64,000 nt of DNA from CATOSP01 sp965205385 (GTDB lineage: Bacteria; Chloroflexota; Dehalococcoidia; Lucifugimonadales; UBA3495): positions 310,001 through 374,000 of the forward strand of contig CBDBGS010000008.1 of assembly GCA_965205385.1 (NCBI GenBank). Reading direction: 5' to 3'. Every line of letters begins with the position of its first letter. Within the stretch, counting starts at the first letter, position 1. A model generated the notes under the pieces. That model did not search any database, was not told where the DNA came from, and worked only from the letters and a program-made list of their open reading frames with translations. Position numbers and translations under genes: made by a program. Positions 38,075-47,157 of the stretch are shown here, in pieces.

Positions 38075-39301
38075 CTAGGACGATTGCGAAGTCAGGAAGT
38101 TCGTCCGTAGAGCCGGGCGATGGTCTGCGTTGGGCGGAAGGCGCAGCTTTTGGCCCGCAGGGGCATGGACATCTGGGCAGGAAACCATCCTTGGAGGCGC
38201 AGGGCATTCAATGCCGTGTTGACCAGGGTGGCGAATGCCTCGCCCAGACCGGGTCGGCGCAGGGTGTGAATGTCCTCATCCCAGCTGCGGTCCTTCACAT
38301 GATGCTGGCTGTTCTCAATGCTCCAGTGGTCGCGGAACAGCTTGAGCAACCCTCGGGGCCCACACTGACCTGAGCTCAGGCTGGTCAGCAGATACCAGAG
38401 CTCCCGGCTCACCTCCCCAGTGGTTATATCCACTTTCTGCTTCTCCACCATTGCCCCCTGCCTCGCCCCAGGGTATCCCAACTCCTCCCGGATATAATCA
38501 GCCAATTCGGCATCGGCCCAAATCCGCCGCCTTTCAATCATCCCCGCTTTTTTTCTACGGTCTCCGCCGCCGGCTCTCCCAGTTCCGCTCCGGCAAACCC
38601 CTCCACCAGGGCGGACAGCACCGTCGGCTGGTTCCCCTTGACCCGCACAGGTAGTCCCGTCCGTGGCTGACTATGGCTCGGCACAGGTCCCGCTCCGCAT
38701 ACAGGGCGTCCATAGTCAGCAGCCGCAGGCCGGGGTAGTCCTCGAACAGCCGGCCCAACTTCTCCCGCAACACCCCCGGCTCGTACCGCTTCTCCGTCGC
38801 CGGCCACTGGCCCAGACACAGCTTCAGGTCGTGGGCCAGTACGTTCACCATCATCAGGGGATTGCCTTGGGCATCTTTCGACTGCTTGGCCCATTTGCCG
38901 TCCACCGAGGCGTTCAGTTCCTGGTCCGCCACCACCCGGGCCACCCATTCGGTCAGGGACCCCTGCAACTGCTCATACGGGACCCCCGCCAAGGTGCGCG
39001 AGATGGTGGTGGCGTGAGGCGGATGGTCCCGGTGAAACCCCAAGGGTCCTTTAAGTTCCGGCCAGTGCATCCTCGCGAAGAGGGCGATGTGGGCCATGGT
39101 TGTCTGACCGCAGACCAAGCCCAGCAGGGTCAGGCGAAGAATGGCTTGAAAGGGATGACGAACTCCCCTGGCCCTCCTGGGATCCGGCACCTGTTCCAAG
39201 CACTCGAACAGAGATTCCGCAGCACCCATATCCACACACTCCCATCTCCCGCTTCCCTGTACCTTATAAACTTTTATCCACCAACTTTGCAATCGTCCTG
39301 G
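38075..39301 (-). mobile_element. Insertion sequence, ISAs1 family, copy 2
   Basis: The 1227-bp element has the same ends as copy 1 and appears identical by eye except for one missing base. It is flanked by the 8-bp direct repeat GTGAGGGG at 38067-38074 and 39302-39309. It lies between the converging methyltransferase and iron-binding-protein genes and damages neither. The different target duplications show two independent insertions. Confidence 0.93.
38092..39229 (-). pseudogene. ISAs1-family transposase, inactivated copy
   Basis: Compared with copy 1, one C is missing at about 38648 (CGCACAGG instead of CGCACCAGG). The zero frame leaves the conserved sequence at 'HGRDYL' and ends at 38555, before the A_AAA_AAG slip site, so no full transposase can be made. 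The C-terminal frame (38092-38541) is intact. The element could still be moved by the transposase of copy 1. Confidence 0.88.
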
Positions 39302-39317
39302 GTGAGGGGCCTGAGTG

Positions 39318-40742
39318 CTAGGGAAGGACTCCGGTTTCTTGGAGCATCTTCTGGGTCCCGGCGAGGTCGGCCAGGCCCGTAAGCGCTATCTGAGGGGAGT
39401 TGATGTCCGATAGGGGAATAAGCGCCCTTGGCGTCTTCACGTCCTCGACCAGGGGGTATTCGTATGTCTGAGAGGCGAAATATTGTTGGCCTACCCTGGA
39501 CAGCATGAAGCTCAAGAACCTCTCGGCATTCTCGGAATTCTCCGCAGAGGAAAGGATTCCGGCGCCCGCAACCATGATTACCGACCCGGGGCCACCGGAC
39601 CTCGGATGGTAGTTCCTGGCCGCGAAGTTCTCCCCCTCCTCGGCCAGGAAGCGGAACAGGTAGTAATGGTTCACGAAACCAACGTCGATCTCCCCCGCTG
39701 CGGCTGCCGCGACCTGGAGCGTATTCTTGGGGTAGATCCTAGGTTCGTTGGCCTGGATTCCCTCCAACCAGAGCCGCGCCCGGTCGTCGCCCCATAATGC
39801 GCGCATGGCTGTGACCATCGTTTGGAACGAGGCGTTAGTTGGCGCCCAACCGATACGACCTTTCCACTTTGGGTCGGTGAACCCGAACATGTCGCTTGGT
39901 AGATCGTCTTCGGTGAGCTTTTCTGTGTTGTAGACGACGGTCCGCGCGCGTCCCGAGATGCCCACCCAGAGCCCTTGTGGAGAGTGCGCCCAATCGGGTA
40001 CTTGGTCGAGGATAGAGTCGGGCAGGCTGGCCAGCATTCCTTCGACCGCTCCGAGTCCACCCGGGTCCTGGGCAAAGAAGACGTCTGCTGGGCTATTGTT
40101 TCCCTCCTCCAGGATCGTAGCTGATAACTGGGGCGTGTTCGCGTATTTAACTGCCACGTCCACGCCGGTGGTCTCGGCGAACTGTTGGATGATTGGGTCG
40201 ACGAGAGACTTGCTGCGGCCTGAATAGATCACGAGTCTTCCGGGGGCCAAGGCGCGTTCCACGGCTTTGGACACCAGGGACTCGACCTCTTCGGCGGTGA
40301 TGCCGGGCTTCACCGCCTCTGCTATCGCCTGCTCCACCAGCGGGCCAACGTCTTCAGCCTTCAGACCTTTGGCCATCGCGTCCGAAACCGCCGCCTCGAT
40401 CATGACCGTAATTTCATCGCTGCTGGGACTGTCCGCCATGGCTTCCGAGACCGCCGACTGGACCATCGGAAGCCCAGTGGACATCGCGTCGGTTACGGCT
40501 CTCTCCACTGCGGAGTTAATCTCCTGGGATGAGGGCGCCTCCTGGGGGGCGGGAGCGGCCTTGTTCGACTCGTTCACGGCGTCTTGTACTGCCGACCGGA
40601 TGCTTTCCATGTCTATACCCTGAGGAGCGGGCTGCTCCTGGGGTTGGGCTGAGGACCCGCAGGCTAGAATGAACAGCGCTGTGATAAATACCACAAGCAA
40701 GCCTAAACTTTTGGAATTCCCGCGCGAGCTAACCTTTAACAT
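39318..40742 (-). CDS. Iron(III) ABC transporter binding lipoprotein with helical N-terminal extension
   Basis: About 474 residues. A signal peptide ends in the lipobox 'FILAC'. Residues from about 35 to 165 form an unusual Ala/Glu-rich extension of five or six helical repeats (each with a core like 'AVSEAM', 'AAVSDAMAKG', 'QAIAEAVKPG'). The rest is an FbpA/FutA-type domain: 'LVIYSGRSKSLVDPIIQQF', 'DVFFAQDPGGLGAVEGML', 'VYNTEKL', 'GRIGWAPTNASFQT', and the paired Tyr of 'VNHYYLFRFLAEEG'. It captures ferric iron at the cell surface. ATG 40742 has an AGAGG site; the frame extends to 40802. No permease gene is adjacent. The end of IS copy 2 lies 16 bases past its stop. Confidence 0.87.
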   Translation of the reverse strand: MLKVSSRGNSKSLGLLVVFITALFILACGSSAQPQEQPAPQGIDMESIRSAVQDAVNESNKAAPAPQEAPSSQEINSAVERAVTDAMSTGLPMVQSAVSEAMADSPSSDEITVMIEAAVSDAMAKGLKAEDVGPLVEQAIAEAVKPGITAEEVESLVSKAVERALAPGRLVIYSGRSKSLVDPIIQQFAETTGVDVAVKYANTPQLSATILEEGNNSPADVFFAQDPGGLGAVEGMLASLPDSILDQVPDWAHSPQGLWVGISGRARTVVYNTEKLTEDDLPSDMFGFTDPKWKGRIGWAPTNASFQTMVTAMRALWGDDRARLWLEGIQANEPRIYPKNTLQVAAAAAGEIDVGFVNHYYLFRFLAEEGENFAARNYHPRSGGPGSVIMVAGAGILSSAENSENAERFLSFMLSRVGQQYFASQTYEYPLVEDVKTPRALIPLSDINSPQIALTGLADLAGTQKMLQETGVLP

Positions 40743-41194
40743 TAGTGACCTCTCATGTATCGAGATAGTCTGAACATATCGGCGATTCAGGGTGGAGCTC
40801 ATGGTCTAGGGTTCGATAGGGTTGACGCACTTCCGCCGTAAGCCACCGCCCCCATCGCAAGTGTGTTCACCGATCTGAATCGGATACGGCGGAAGAACTT
40901 GGCTACAGTAGCCTCGCATGACGCTGAAGAGAAGGAGATGCCTGCCGATTAACGTAACATACGATAGATGGGGCATGGTTGCCTATCTCTTCTTGGATAT
41001 GTGCATACTTATCAAATTGGGGACATCTTATCCAAGGTATAAGTATCTGTCAACATGTAACACAATTGTTAATACAGGCGAATTGTGCGTCCTGAGTACA
41101 TATACGCCACGTCGCTGGCGCTCAATCCATGGTTGTATGGGTTACTGAATCCAGTTGAAACCGATGCGGTCTTACTCGGTAATTTGTCAAAAGG
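40743..41194. other. Intergenic region, no gene seen
   Basis: The region is AT-richer than its surroundings. Short frames have no protein-like character. It should hold the promoter of the iron-binding lipoprotein; none could be defined with confidence. Confidence 0.4.
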
Positions 41195-41232
41195 AAAGAC
41201 GCAACCTTGCCCTAGAGGCGAGTTGCGTCTTT
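41195..41232 (-). terminator. Rho-independent-type terminator of the amidohydrolase gene
   Basis: AAAGACGCAAC and GTTGCGTCTTT form a perfect 11-bp stem with a further short inner pairing. On the minus strand it is followed by a T-rich tail (CCTTTTG) and lies about 50 bases after the stop of the amidohydrolase at 41283. Confidence 0.7.
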
Positions 41233-41282
41233 CTGAAGGGGTTGGGCCAATTCTCCTAAGGTCATGGCCCTGGAGCCTGTCC

Positions 41283-42299
41283 TCAGGTCTGGATTCGGTA
41301 GACCCTTGCCGCTGTGTTGTGGAATAGGTCCGCCCTCTCCGAGGCTGTATAGCTCTGGGAGAGACGCTTGAAGGCGTTGTACATGACGTTATATGAGAAG
41401 GACACCTTATCCGGTGGGAAGTTGCTCTCGAACATGCAGCGGTCCGGCCCGAACTGCTCGACGCAGTAATTCATCCAAGGGGCCATCTCCTCCGCTAGCT
41501 CCACGGAACCGATGGGGACTTCCCTTGCGTGCCATCCAAATCCCCAGCGCGGCATACCCATACCGCCCAACTTGCAGGCCACGTTGGGACAGGCAGCCAC
41601 GGCGGCGATTCCCGCCTGCCACGCGGGAATGACCTCGTCATCCTTACCGGAATAGATTCCCGACCGGCTGACGCCTCCCATGTGGTTGAGGATTATCGAG
41701 ACTTCGGGCACAGCCCTGGCAAAGTCGGCCAGCTCGGGAAGTTGCGGGAATGAGAGCATGGAGTCAAGGGACAGCCCCATTCTAGCCAGGACCCTCGCCC
41801 CGGCCCGGAAAGAATCGGTGGCTAGGGCTCCCTGGACATCCCGGTTGTCCAGCGACGGGTCGGGGCTCCATGATACGTTGTGCCGGATACCCTTGAAGCG
41901 GTTGGGGCTGGCCGCTTGCAACGCTTCCAGGGCCGGGGCGACTGCTTCGCCGAGCTTGAGGTCGGCATGTCCCACGATCGCCGCCGCTGCCCGGCTCTCG
42001 CCGTAGATGCCGCTTGCGCTAGCCGCGGCGAGCCCTTGAACGAACTCCACTTCACCGACCGGACGCAACTCCACGGGCCCGTCCGGGCGGTACATGGAGC
42101 GGGCTTCCACAAATACCGTCGACCGGACGTTGTGCCCGCTGCCCAGGTCGCCCATTAGCTCGTGTAGCAAGTAGCGTTGGTAGGGCATGCTTCCGGGCCG
42201 TCCGTCCCAGAAGTGGTGATGGGGGTCACACAGGGGGAGCCCCGGCTCCAGGGCCGGTTCATCGGTCAGGGCTAGCCAATCATTATCTCCGAAGGGCAT
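41283..42299 (-). CDS. Amidohydrolase-2 family hydrolase (lactonase-like)
   Basis: The 338-residue protein starts with 'LCDPHHHFWDGRPG', the metal-binding start of TIM-barrel dicarboxylate/lactone hydrolases. It continues with 'STVFVEARSMYR', 'AAAAIVGHADLKLGEAV', 'FKGIRHNVSW', 'SIILNHMGGVSRSG' and 'RCMFESNFPPDKVSFS' (terminal conserved region). Such enzymes open lactone rings or act on ring-cleavage products. ATG 42299 has a perfect GGAGGT site 6 bases away; the frame extends to 42404. It is the third member of this superfamily in the window. Confidence 0.88.
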   Translation of the reverse strand: MPFGDNDWLALTDEPALEPGLPLCDPHHHFWDGRPGSMPYQRYLLHELMGDLGSGHNVRSTVFVEARSMYRPDGPVELRPVGEVEFVQGLAAASASGIYGESRAAAAIVGHADLKLGEAVAPALEALQAASPNRFKGIRHNVSWSPDPSLDNRDVQGALATDSFRAGARVLARMGLSLDSMLSFPQLPELADFARAVPEVSIILNHMGGVSRSGIYSGKDDEVIPAWQAGIAAVAACPNVACKLGGMGMPRWGFGWHAREVPIGSVELAEEMAPWMNYCVEQFGPDRCMFESNFPPDKVSFSYNVMYNAFKRLSQSYTASERADLFHNTAARVYRIQT

Positions 42300-42703
42300 G
42301 TTGAGACCTCCGAGGCTGGTTTGGACGGCCCAATAATAACATAGCCGAGACAACCCAATATTAGCCGGGATCGAAGAAAATACCCTCCGCAGGTGGGTAG
42401 ACATAACGCGGGCTTTAGGACCTCAGACTGATCGCACTAAGCAATTGTGGAGCATGCGTATGACGGGGATTCGGAGTTCAATCTCCGCGACTTCGCCTCT
42501 GCCGCCCACCCGGCGGCATTTAACAAAGCGTTTACACTACGGAAATCGGAACGCAACAGTTCGGGACTAGCTTAGTATCCACACCGGAGTTGTCCCGGTC
42601 CCGCCAGGCACTACACGCATCACCAAATTTGATGCGCCAAGCCAGCCGGGGCAGCCGTGAAAATATTAGTCCCATATATGGGTCATCAGGAGGAGTTCAG
42701 AAC
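42300..42703. other. Intergenic region before the urea operon
   Basis: It separates two divergent genes and should hold both promoters. No certain -35/-10 pair or operator was found. A tRNA-like T-arm (42474-42489) was examined and rejected. The end carries the strong AGGAGG site of urtA. Confidence 0.4.
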
Positions 42704-43999
42704 ATGCGTGGTTTATTCCCATCCCGCCTCGGTGGGCTCACAGGTTGTATCAAGGTCGTCCTCGGGGCGCTACTCCTAATATCAGTGCTGGCCTGTTCTT
42801 CGGCCCCGGCCGCCACCACCGCGCCAGCGGCCGCTACCACCGCACCAGCGGCCGCCGCGGAATCCTCTGAGGGAGACACCATCAAGGTAGGCATACTACA
42901 TTCACTGTCCGGCACCATGTCCATCAGTGAGACCGCGGTCAAGGACGCCACCGTGTTGGCCATCCAAGAGATCAACGCGGCCGGCGGCGTCATGGGAAAG
43001 CAGATCGAGTACGTCATCGAAGACGGCGCATCTGACTGGCCCACCTTCGCGGAGAAGGCTCGTAAGCTGATCCAGAGTGATGAAGTCGCCGTGGTCTTCG
43101 GCGGTTGGACCAGCGCCAGCCGGAAGGCGATGCTTCCGGTGTTCGAGGCCAATAACGGTCTTCTGTTCTACCCGGTCCAATACGAGGGTCTCGAGACTTC
43201 ACCCAACATCTTCTATACCGGGGCCACCACCAATCAGCAGATCGTTCCCGCAGTCCAATACTTGCTGGACCAGGGCAAGACCAAGTTCTATTTGCTCGGT
43301 TCCGATTACGTGTTCCCACGGACCTCCAACCTGATCATCAACAAGCAGTTGAAGGCGGCGGGACTCGATGCGGTTGGCGAAGAGTACACTCCGTTGGGTC
43401 ACACCGAGTACAGCACGGTCATTACCAAGATCAAGTCCGCCGATCCTGACGTGGTGTTCAACACCCTGAACGGCGACTCCAACGTGGCGTTCTTCAAGCA
43501 GCTCAAGGACGCCGGAATAAGTCCTGAAGACCTGCCCACGGTCTCCGTCAGCGTAGCCGAGGAAGAGATCACGGGTATCGGCGCGGACAACATGGTGGGC
43601 CACCTCGTCGCCTGGAATTACTTCCAGACCACCGACACTCCTGAAAATGTCAAGTTCGTTCAGGCATTTAAGAGTAAGTACGGCGAGAACAGGGTTACGG
43701 ACGACCCCATCGAGGCTGGTTACTTCGGCGTGTACATCTGGGCCAACGCGGTCGAAAAGGCTGGCGGCACTGGCGTAGCGGAAGTCAAGGAAGCCGCCAA
43801 GGGCTTGGAATTCCAGGCTCCCGGCGGGCTGGTCACCGTTCACGATTCCAACCAGCACGTAGCCAAGACGGTCCGCATCGGCTCGGTCCGCGAAGACGGC
43901 CAGATCGATGAGATCTGGAACTCCGGCGCGCCCGTAGTTCCCGACCCCTACCTGGACTCCTACGAATGGGCCGCAGGCCTTAGAGACGCGGTACAGTAG
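42704..43999 (+). CDS. urtA: Urea ABC transporter, substrate-binding lipoprotein
   Basis: The 431-residue protein has a signal peptide with lipobox 'ISVLAC', a short Ala/Thr/Pro linker, then a Leu/Ile/Val-binding-type domain of the UrtA group: 'IKVGILHSLSGTMSISET', 'VLAIQEINAAGGVMGKQIEY', 'FGGWTSASRKAMLPVFE', 'LLFYPVQYEGLETSPNIFY' and 'YVFPRTSNLIINKQLK'. It binds urea outside the cell and delivers it to UrtBC. ATG 42704 has an AGGAGG site; the frame extends to 42590. It is the first gene of the urea operon, separated from urtB by 289 bases with a strong hairpin. Confidence 0.95.
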   Translation: MRGLFPSRLGGLTGCIKVVLGALLLISVLACSSAPAATTAPAAATTAPAAAAESSEGDTIKVGILHSLSGTMSISETAVKDATVLAIQEINAAGGVMGKQIEYVIEDGASDWPTFAEKARKLIQSDEVAVVFGGWTSASRKAMLPVFEANNGLLFYPVQYEGLETSPNIFYTGATTNQQIVPAVQYLLDQGKTKFYLLGSDYVFPRTSNLIINKQLKAAGLDAVGEEYTPLGHTEYSTVITKIKSADPDVVFNTLNGDSNVAFFKQLKDAGISPEDLPTVSVSVAEEEITGIGADNMVGHLVAWNYFQTTDTPENVKFVQAFKSKYGENRVTDDPIEAGYFGVYIWANAVEKAGGTGVAEVKEAAKGLEFQAPGGLVTVHDSNQHVAKTVRIGSVREDGQIDEIWNSGAPVVPDPYLDSYEWAAGLRDAVQ

Positions 44000-44060
44000 G
44001 AAATACCGCAACTCGGCAGACCAGGTCCGCCTCTGCCTCCTTGGGACGGGCCAGTGGAAG

Positions 44061-44092
44061 GAGGCCGGGCGTTCGCGAGAATGCCCGGCCTC
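44061..44092 (+). promoter_or_regulatory. Strong hairpin between urtA and urtB
   Basis: GAGGCCGGGC and GCCCGGCCTC form a perfect 10-bp GC-rich stem with a 12-base loop, 61 bases after the urtA stop. No T-run follows. It could be a partial terminator or an mRNA-stabilising end that lets the binding protein be made in excess over the membrane parts, as is common for ABC operons. Confidence 0.5.
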
Positions 44093-44288
44093 AATGACTG
44101 AATGGCATACTCCGTCGGCGCACTAGCATCATAAGGTGATAAGTGACAATTGTTAGCGGCGCGAGTAATGTATGCGGGGATCGTGGGATTAACCGGTTAG
44201 GTCCCCGGTGGCTCTTGTCCCCATCACCTATTGAGGGTCGAACGGACCGGTTTCACGAAATCGTTGAAAGACATAGTGTGACCTGAGC

Positions 44289-45185
44289 ATGGAATTCTGG
44301 GCTCTCCAACTCTTCAATGGCCTCAGCCTCAGCTCCATCTTGCTGTTGATAGCCCTGGGACTGGCGCTTTCTTTTGGGTTGATGAACGTCATCAACCTGG
44401 CCCACGGAGAGTTCATCATGCTGGGGGCCTACACGGTGTACGCGCTGCAACAGGTGGCCCAGAGCATTACCGGAGACGTATCCCCCAATGTTACCTTCCT
44501 GCTCGCGATTCCTCTCTCCTTCATTGTGGCCGGCGCGGTGGGAATGCTTGTCGAAGCCTGCCTGATCCGGTTTCTTTACCGGAGGCCCCTCGACACATTG
44601 CTGGCGACGGTCGGCGTAGGCATTTTCCTGCAGCAACTGGCGCGGTCCATATTTGGGGCGCCCAACGTTCAGGTAGTGGCGCCTCTTTGGCTCGGAGGCG
44701 CGCTCGATCTAACCGATGACCTGGTGTTTCCGATAAAGCGGTTGTTCATCATCGCCCTGGTAACCGTGTGTATCGTGGGCCTTTATTGGTACATGTACCG
44801 TTCCAACCAAGGCCGCCGCACCCGGGCCGTGATGCAGAACCGTGAGATGGCGTCCAGCCTGGGAGTGTCCACCCGCCGGGTGGACAACCTGACCTTCGCC
44901 CTGGGTTCCGGACTGGCCGGGCTGGCGGGTTGCGCCCTTACCCTCATAGGACCAATCGGGCCGTCACTGGGCACCTTCTATATCGTGGACGCATTCATCG
45001 TCGTGATTCTGGGTGGACTCGGTCAGGTCCCGGGCACGATCCTCGCCGCGTTGATAATCGGCATACTGAACACGGTGTTCGAGTTCGGGACCACCGCGGT
45101 GGTCGGCAAGGTGCTGGTCTTCGCGATGGTGATCCTATTCCTTCAATGGCGGCCAGACGGCTTGATCCGGGTACGAGGCCGATAG
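44289..45185 (+). CDS. urtB: Urea ABC transporter, permease
   Basis: The 298-residue membrane protein is of the LivH type, with about eight hydrophobic helices. Typical stretches are 'LLIALGLALSFGLMNVINLA', 'HGEFIMLGAY', 'MQNREMASSLGVSTRRVDNL' (the cytoplasmic loop that meets the ATPases), and 'LGGLGQVPGTILAALIIGIL'. With UrtC it forms the urea channel. The spacing to urtC is 40 bases. Confidence 0.94.
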   Translation: MEFWALQLFNGLSLSSILLLIALGLALSFGLMNVINLAHGEFIMLGAYTVYALQQVAQSITGDVSPNVTFLLAIPLSFIVAGAVGMLVEACLIRFLYRRPLDTLLATVGVGIFLQQLARSIFGAPNVQVVAPLWLGGALDLTDDLVFPIKRLFIIALVTVCIVGLYWYMYRSNQGRRTRAVMQNREMASSLGVSTRRVDNLTFALGSGLAGLAGCALTLIGPIGPSLGTFYIVDAFIVVILGGLGQVPGTILAALIIGILNTVFEFGTTAVVGKVLVFAMVILFLQWRPDGLIRVRGR

Positions 45186-45225
45186 CTGACTTGCGTTATC
45201 TCTCCACATCACGGCACCCGCCTAG

Positions 45226-46380
45226 ATGACGGCCCGCCTTCCGGGAAGCTGGAACGCCCGCGTGGCCTCATGGGTCCCGCTCCTTTTGGTGTTTGCCCTG
45301 TTGTTGGCTGCGCCGGCAATCCTGTCCGACTTCCGGCTTGGACTGCTGGGCAAGTTCCTCACCTTCGCCATCCTGGCCCTGGCGTTGAACCTGATCTGGG
45401 GTTACGCCGGAATGCTGAGCCTGGGACACGGGGTCTTCTTCGGTCTGGGTGGTTACGCTATGGGGATGTTCATGAAGCTGGAGGCGTCCGCTGGGAAGCT
45501 GCCGGACTTCATGTTCTGGAGCGGGTTGGAGCAGCTACCCTTCTTTCTAGCCCCCTTCAAGCACGCCTGGTTTGCCCTGCCGATGGTGTTCATACTTCCC
45601 GCGGCGTTGGCCGGAAGCCTGGGGTATCTGGTGTTCCGTAGCCGGATCACCGGCGTCTACTTTGCGCTAATCACCCAGGCCCTCGCGTTGATCGTTAGCA
45701 TCCTGTTCATTGGGCAGCAGCCCTACACCGGCGGCACCAACGGGATAACCAACTACAGCACGGTATTCGGGTTCCAGGTGTTTGGCCCCAGCACCCAGCT
45801 CGCACTCTACTTCATAACGTTGGGGGCGCTCGCCTTGATTTACCTGCTGCTCCGGTTTGTAGTGGAATCGCGGTTCGGCCGCGTAATGATCGCCATGCGG
45901 GATGACGAGAACCGGGTCAGGTTTATGGGATACGACCCGGCGATAATGAAGACGCTGGTTTTCGCCGTTTCCGGTGGGATATCCGGAATCGCCGGGGCAT
46001 TATTCGTTCCACAGGTTGGGATAATTTCCCCCAGCAGCATGGGAATACTGCAGTCCATAGAAATCGCCGTGTGGGTCGCCGTGGGCGGCCGGGGCACACT
46101 GGCCGGCCCGGCCCTTGGGGCTATACTGGTAAACGCGGCCAAAAGCGGCTTGAGCGAGTCTTTCCCGGTGATCTGGCAATTTTTCCTTGGAGCTCTGTTC
46201 ATTAGCGCGGTGCTGCTCTTCCCGGCTGGAATTATGGGGTTCTTTCGGGGAGAATTCGGCTTATCGACCCTGCCCCGGGGGTTCGGCAGGCTGCGGGCCA
46301 GGCTGCTGGCAATGAAACAACAAGGAATCGGAGGAGTAGTCCGACAATGGACAACCACATCCTTTCCGTGGAAGGTCTGA
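45226..46380 (+). CDS. urtC: Urea ABC transporter, permease
   Basis: The 384-residue membrane protein is of the LivM type. Visible blocks are 'ALALNLIWGYAGMLSLGHGV' 'FFGLGGYAMG', 'QQPYTGGTNGITN', 'MIAMRDDENRVRFMGYDP' (ATPase contact loop) and 'AVGGRGTLAGPALGAILVN'. It pairs with UrtB. Its 3' end overlaps the urtD start by 34 bases. Confidence 0.94.
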   Translation: MTARLPGSWNARVASWVPLLLVFALLLAAPAILSDFRLGLLGKFLTFAILALALNLIWGYAGMLSLGHGVFFGLGGYAMGMFMKLEASAGKLPDFMFWSGLEQLPFFLAPFKHAWFALPMVFILPAALAGSLGYLVFRSRITGVYFALITQALALIVSILFIGQQPYTGGTNGITNYSTVFGFQVFGPSTQLALYFITLGALALIYLLLRFVVESRFGRVMIAMRDDENRVRFMGYDPAIMKTLVFAVSGGISGIAGALFVPQVGIISPSSMGILQSIEIAVWVAVGGRGTLAGPALGAILVNAAKSGLSESFPVIWQFFLGALFISAVLLFPAGIMGFFRGEFGLSTLPRGFGRLRARLLAMKQQGIGGVVRQWTTTSFPWKV

Positions 46381-47132
46381 CCGTCAGTTTCGACGGGTTC
46401 GTCGTTCTGGACAGTCTGGACTTTAGTCTCTCCCGAGGCGAGCTACGGTTCCTGATTGGGCCGAACGGCGCGGGAAAGACGACGTTGCTGGATCTGATCA
46501 CTGGAAAGACCAAGCCCAGCGGAGGCAAGATCATCTTCGACGGCGACACCGACCTGACCAAGCTCAGGGAGCATGACCTGGTGAAGCTGGGCATCGGCCG
46601 GAAATTCCAGACGCCCAGCATCTTCTCCAGCCTCACGGTTTACGAGAACATGGAAGTCGCTGTGGGCTTTCGCCGTAATCTGGGAGCGTTGCTCCGTCCG
46701 CTGCACGACAGTGAGACCGAATGGATCGATGAGACATTGGAGAAGGTGGGACTAACTCACCGGACGGATACCCATGCGGGTACCCTTTCCCACGGCGAGA
46801 AGCAATGGCTGGAAGTTGGTATGCTGTTGGCCCAGGAGCCCAAACTTATGCTCTTGGACGAGCCGGTTGCCGGCATGACGAGACGTGAACGGGAGCACAC
46901 GGGAGCCCTGCTTCAATCTATTGGTCAGGACCGCAGCGTCCTAGTGGTCGAGCATGACATGGAATTCGTTCGCCATTTCGCCGAAAAGGTCACCGTGCTC
47001 CACCAGGGCAGGGTCCTGAGCGAGGGAACAATGGACACGGTCCAAAACGACCCGGAGGTCGTCCGGGCCTACCTGGGACGCACCAAGACCCGGGCCACTG
47101 TTGGGGCCACCGGGTCCTCCCAGGCGGACTAA
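46347..47132 (+). CDS. urtD: Urea ABC transporter, ATP-binding subunit
   Basis: The 261-residue ATPase has Walker A 'GPNGAGKTTLLDLITG', the signature 'LSHGEKQWLEVGMLLAQEP' and Walker B 'LMLLDEPVAGMTRRE', followed by the H-loop region 'VLVVEHDMEFV'. The 'SHGEKQWLEVGML' form of the signature is typical of UrtD. The gene begins inside the end of urtC, which indicates coupling. It powers urea uptake with UrtE. Confidence 0.95.
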   Translation: MDNHILSVEGLTVSFDGFVVLDSLDFSLSRGELRFLIGPNGAGKTTLLDLITGKTKPSGGKIIFDGDTDLTKLREHDLVKLGIGRKFQTPSIFSSLTVYENMEVAVGFRRNLGALLRPLHDSETEWIDETLEKVGLTHRTDTHAGTLSHGEKQWLEVGMLLAQEPKLMLLDEPVAGMTRREREHTGALLQSIGQDRSVLVVEHDMEFVRHFAEKVTVLHQGRVLSEGTMDTVQNDPEVVRAYLGRTKTRATVGATGSSQAD

Positions 47133-47157
47133 CAGACGTTTGGACGAGAAGTAACTG

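Noticed and set aside
42474..42489. tRNA gene suggested by CGGAG-TTCAAT-CTCCG
   Set aside because: The T-loop is one base short, and no matching acceptor, D or anticodon arms are found around it.
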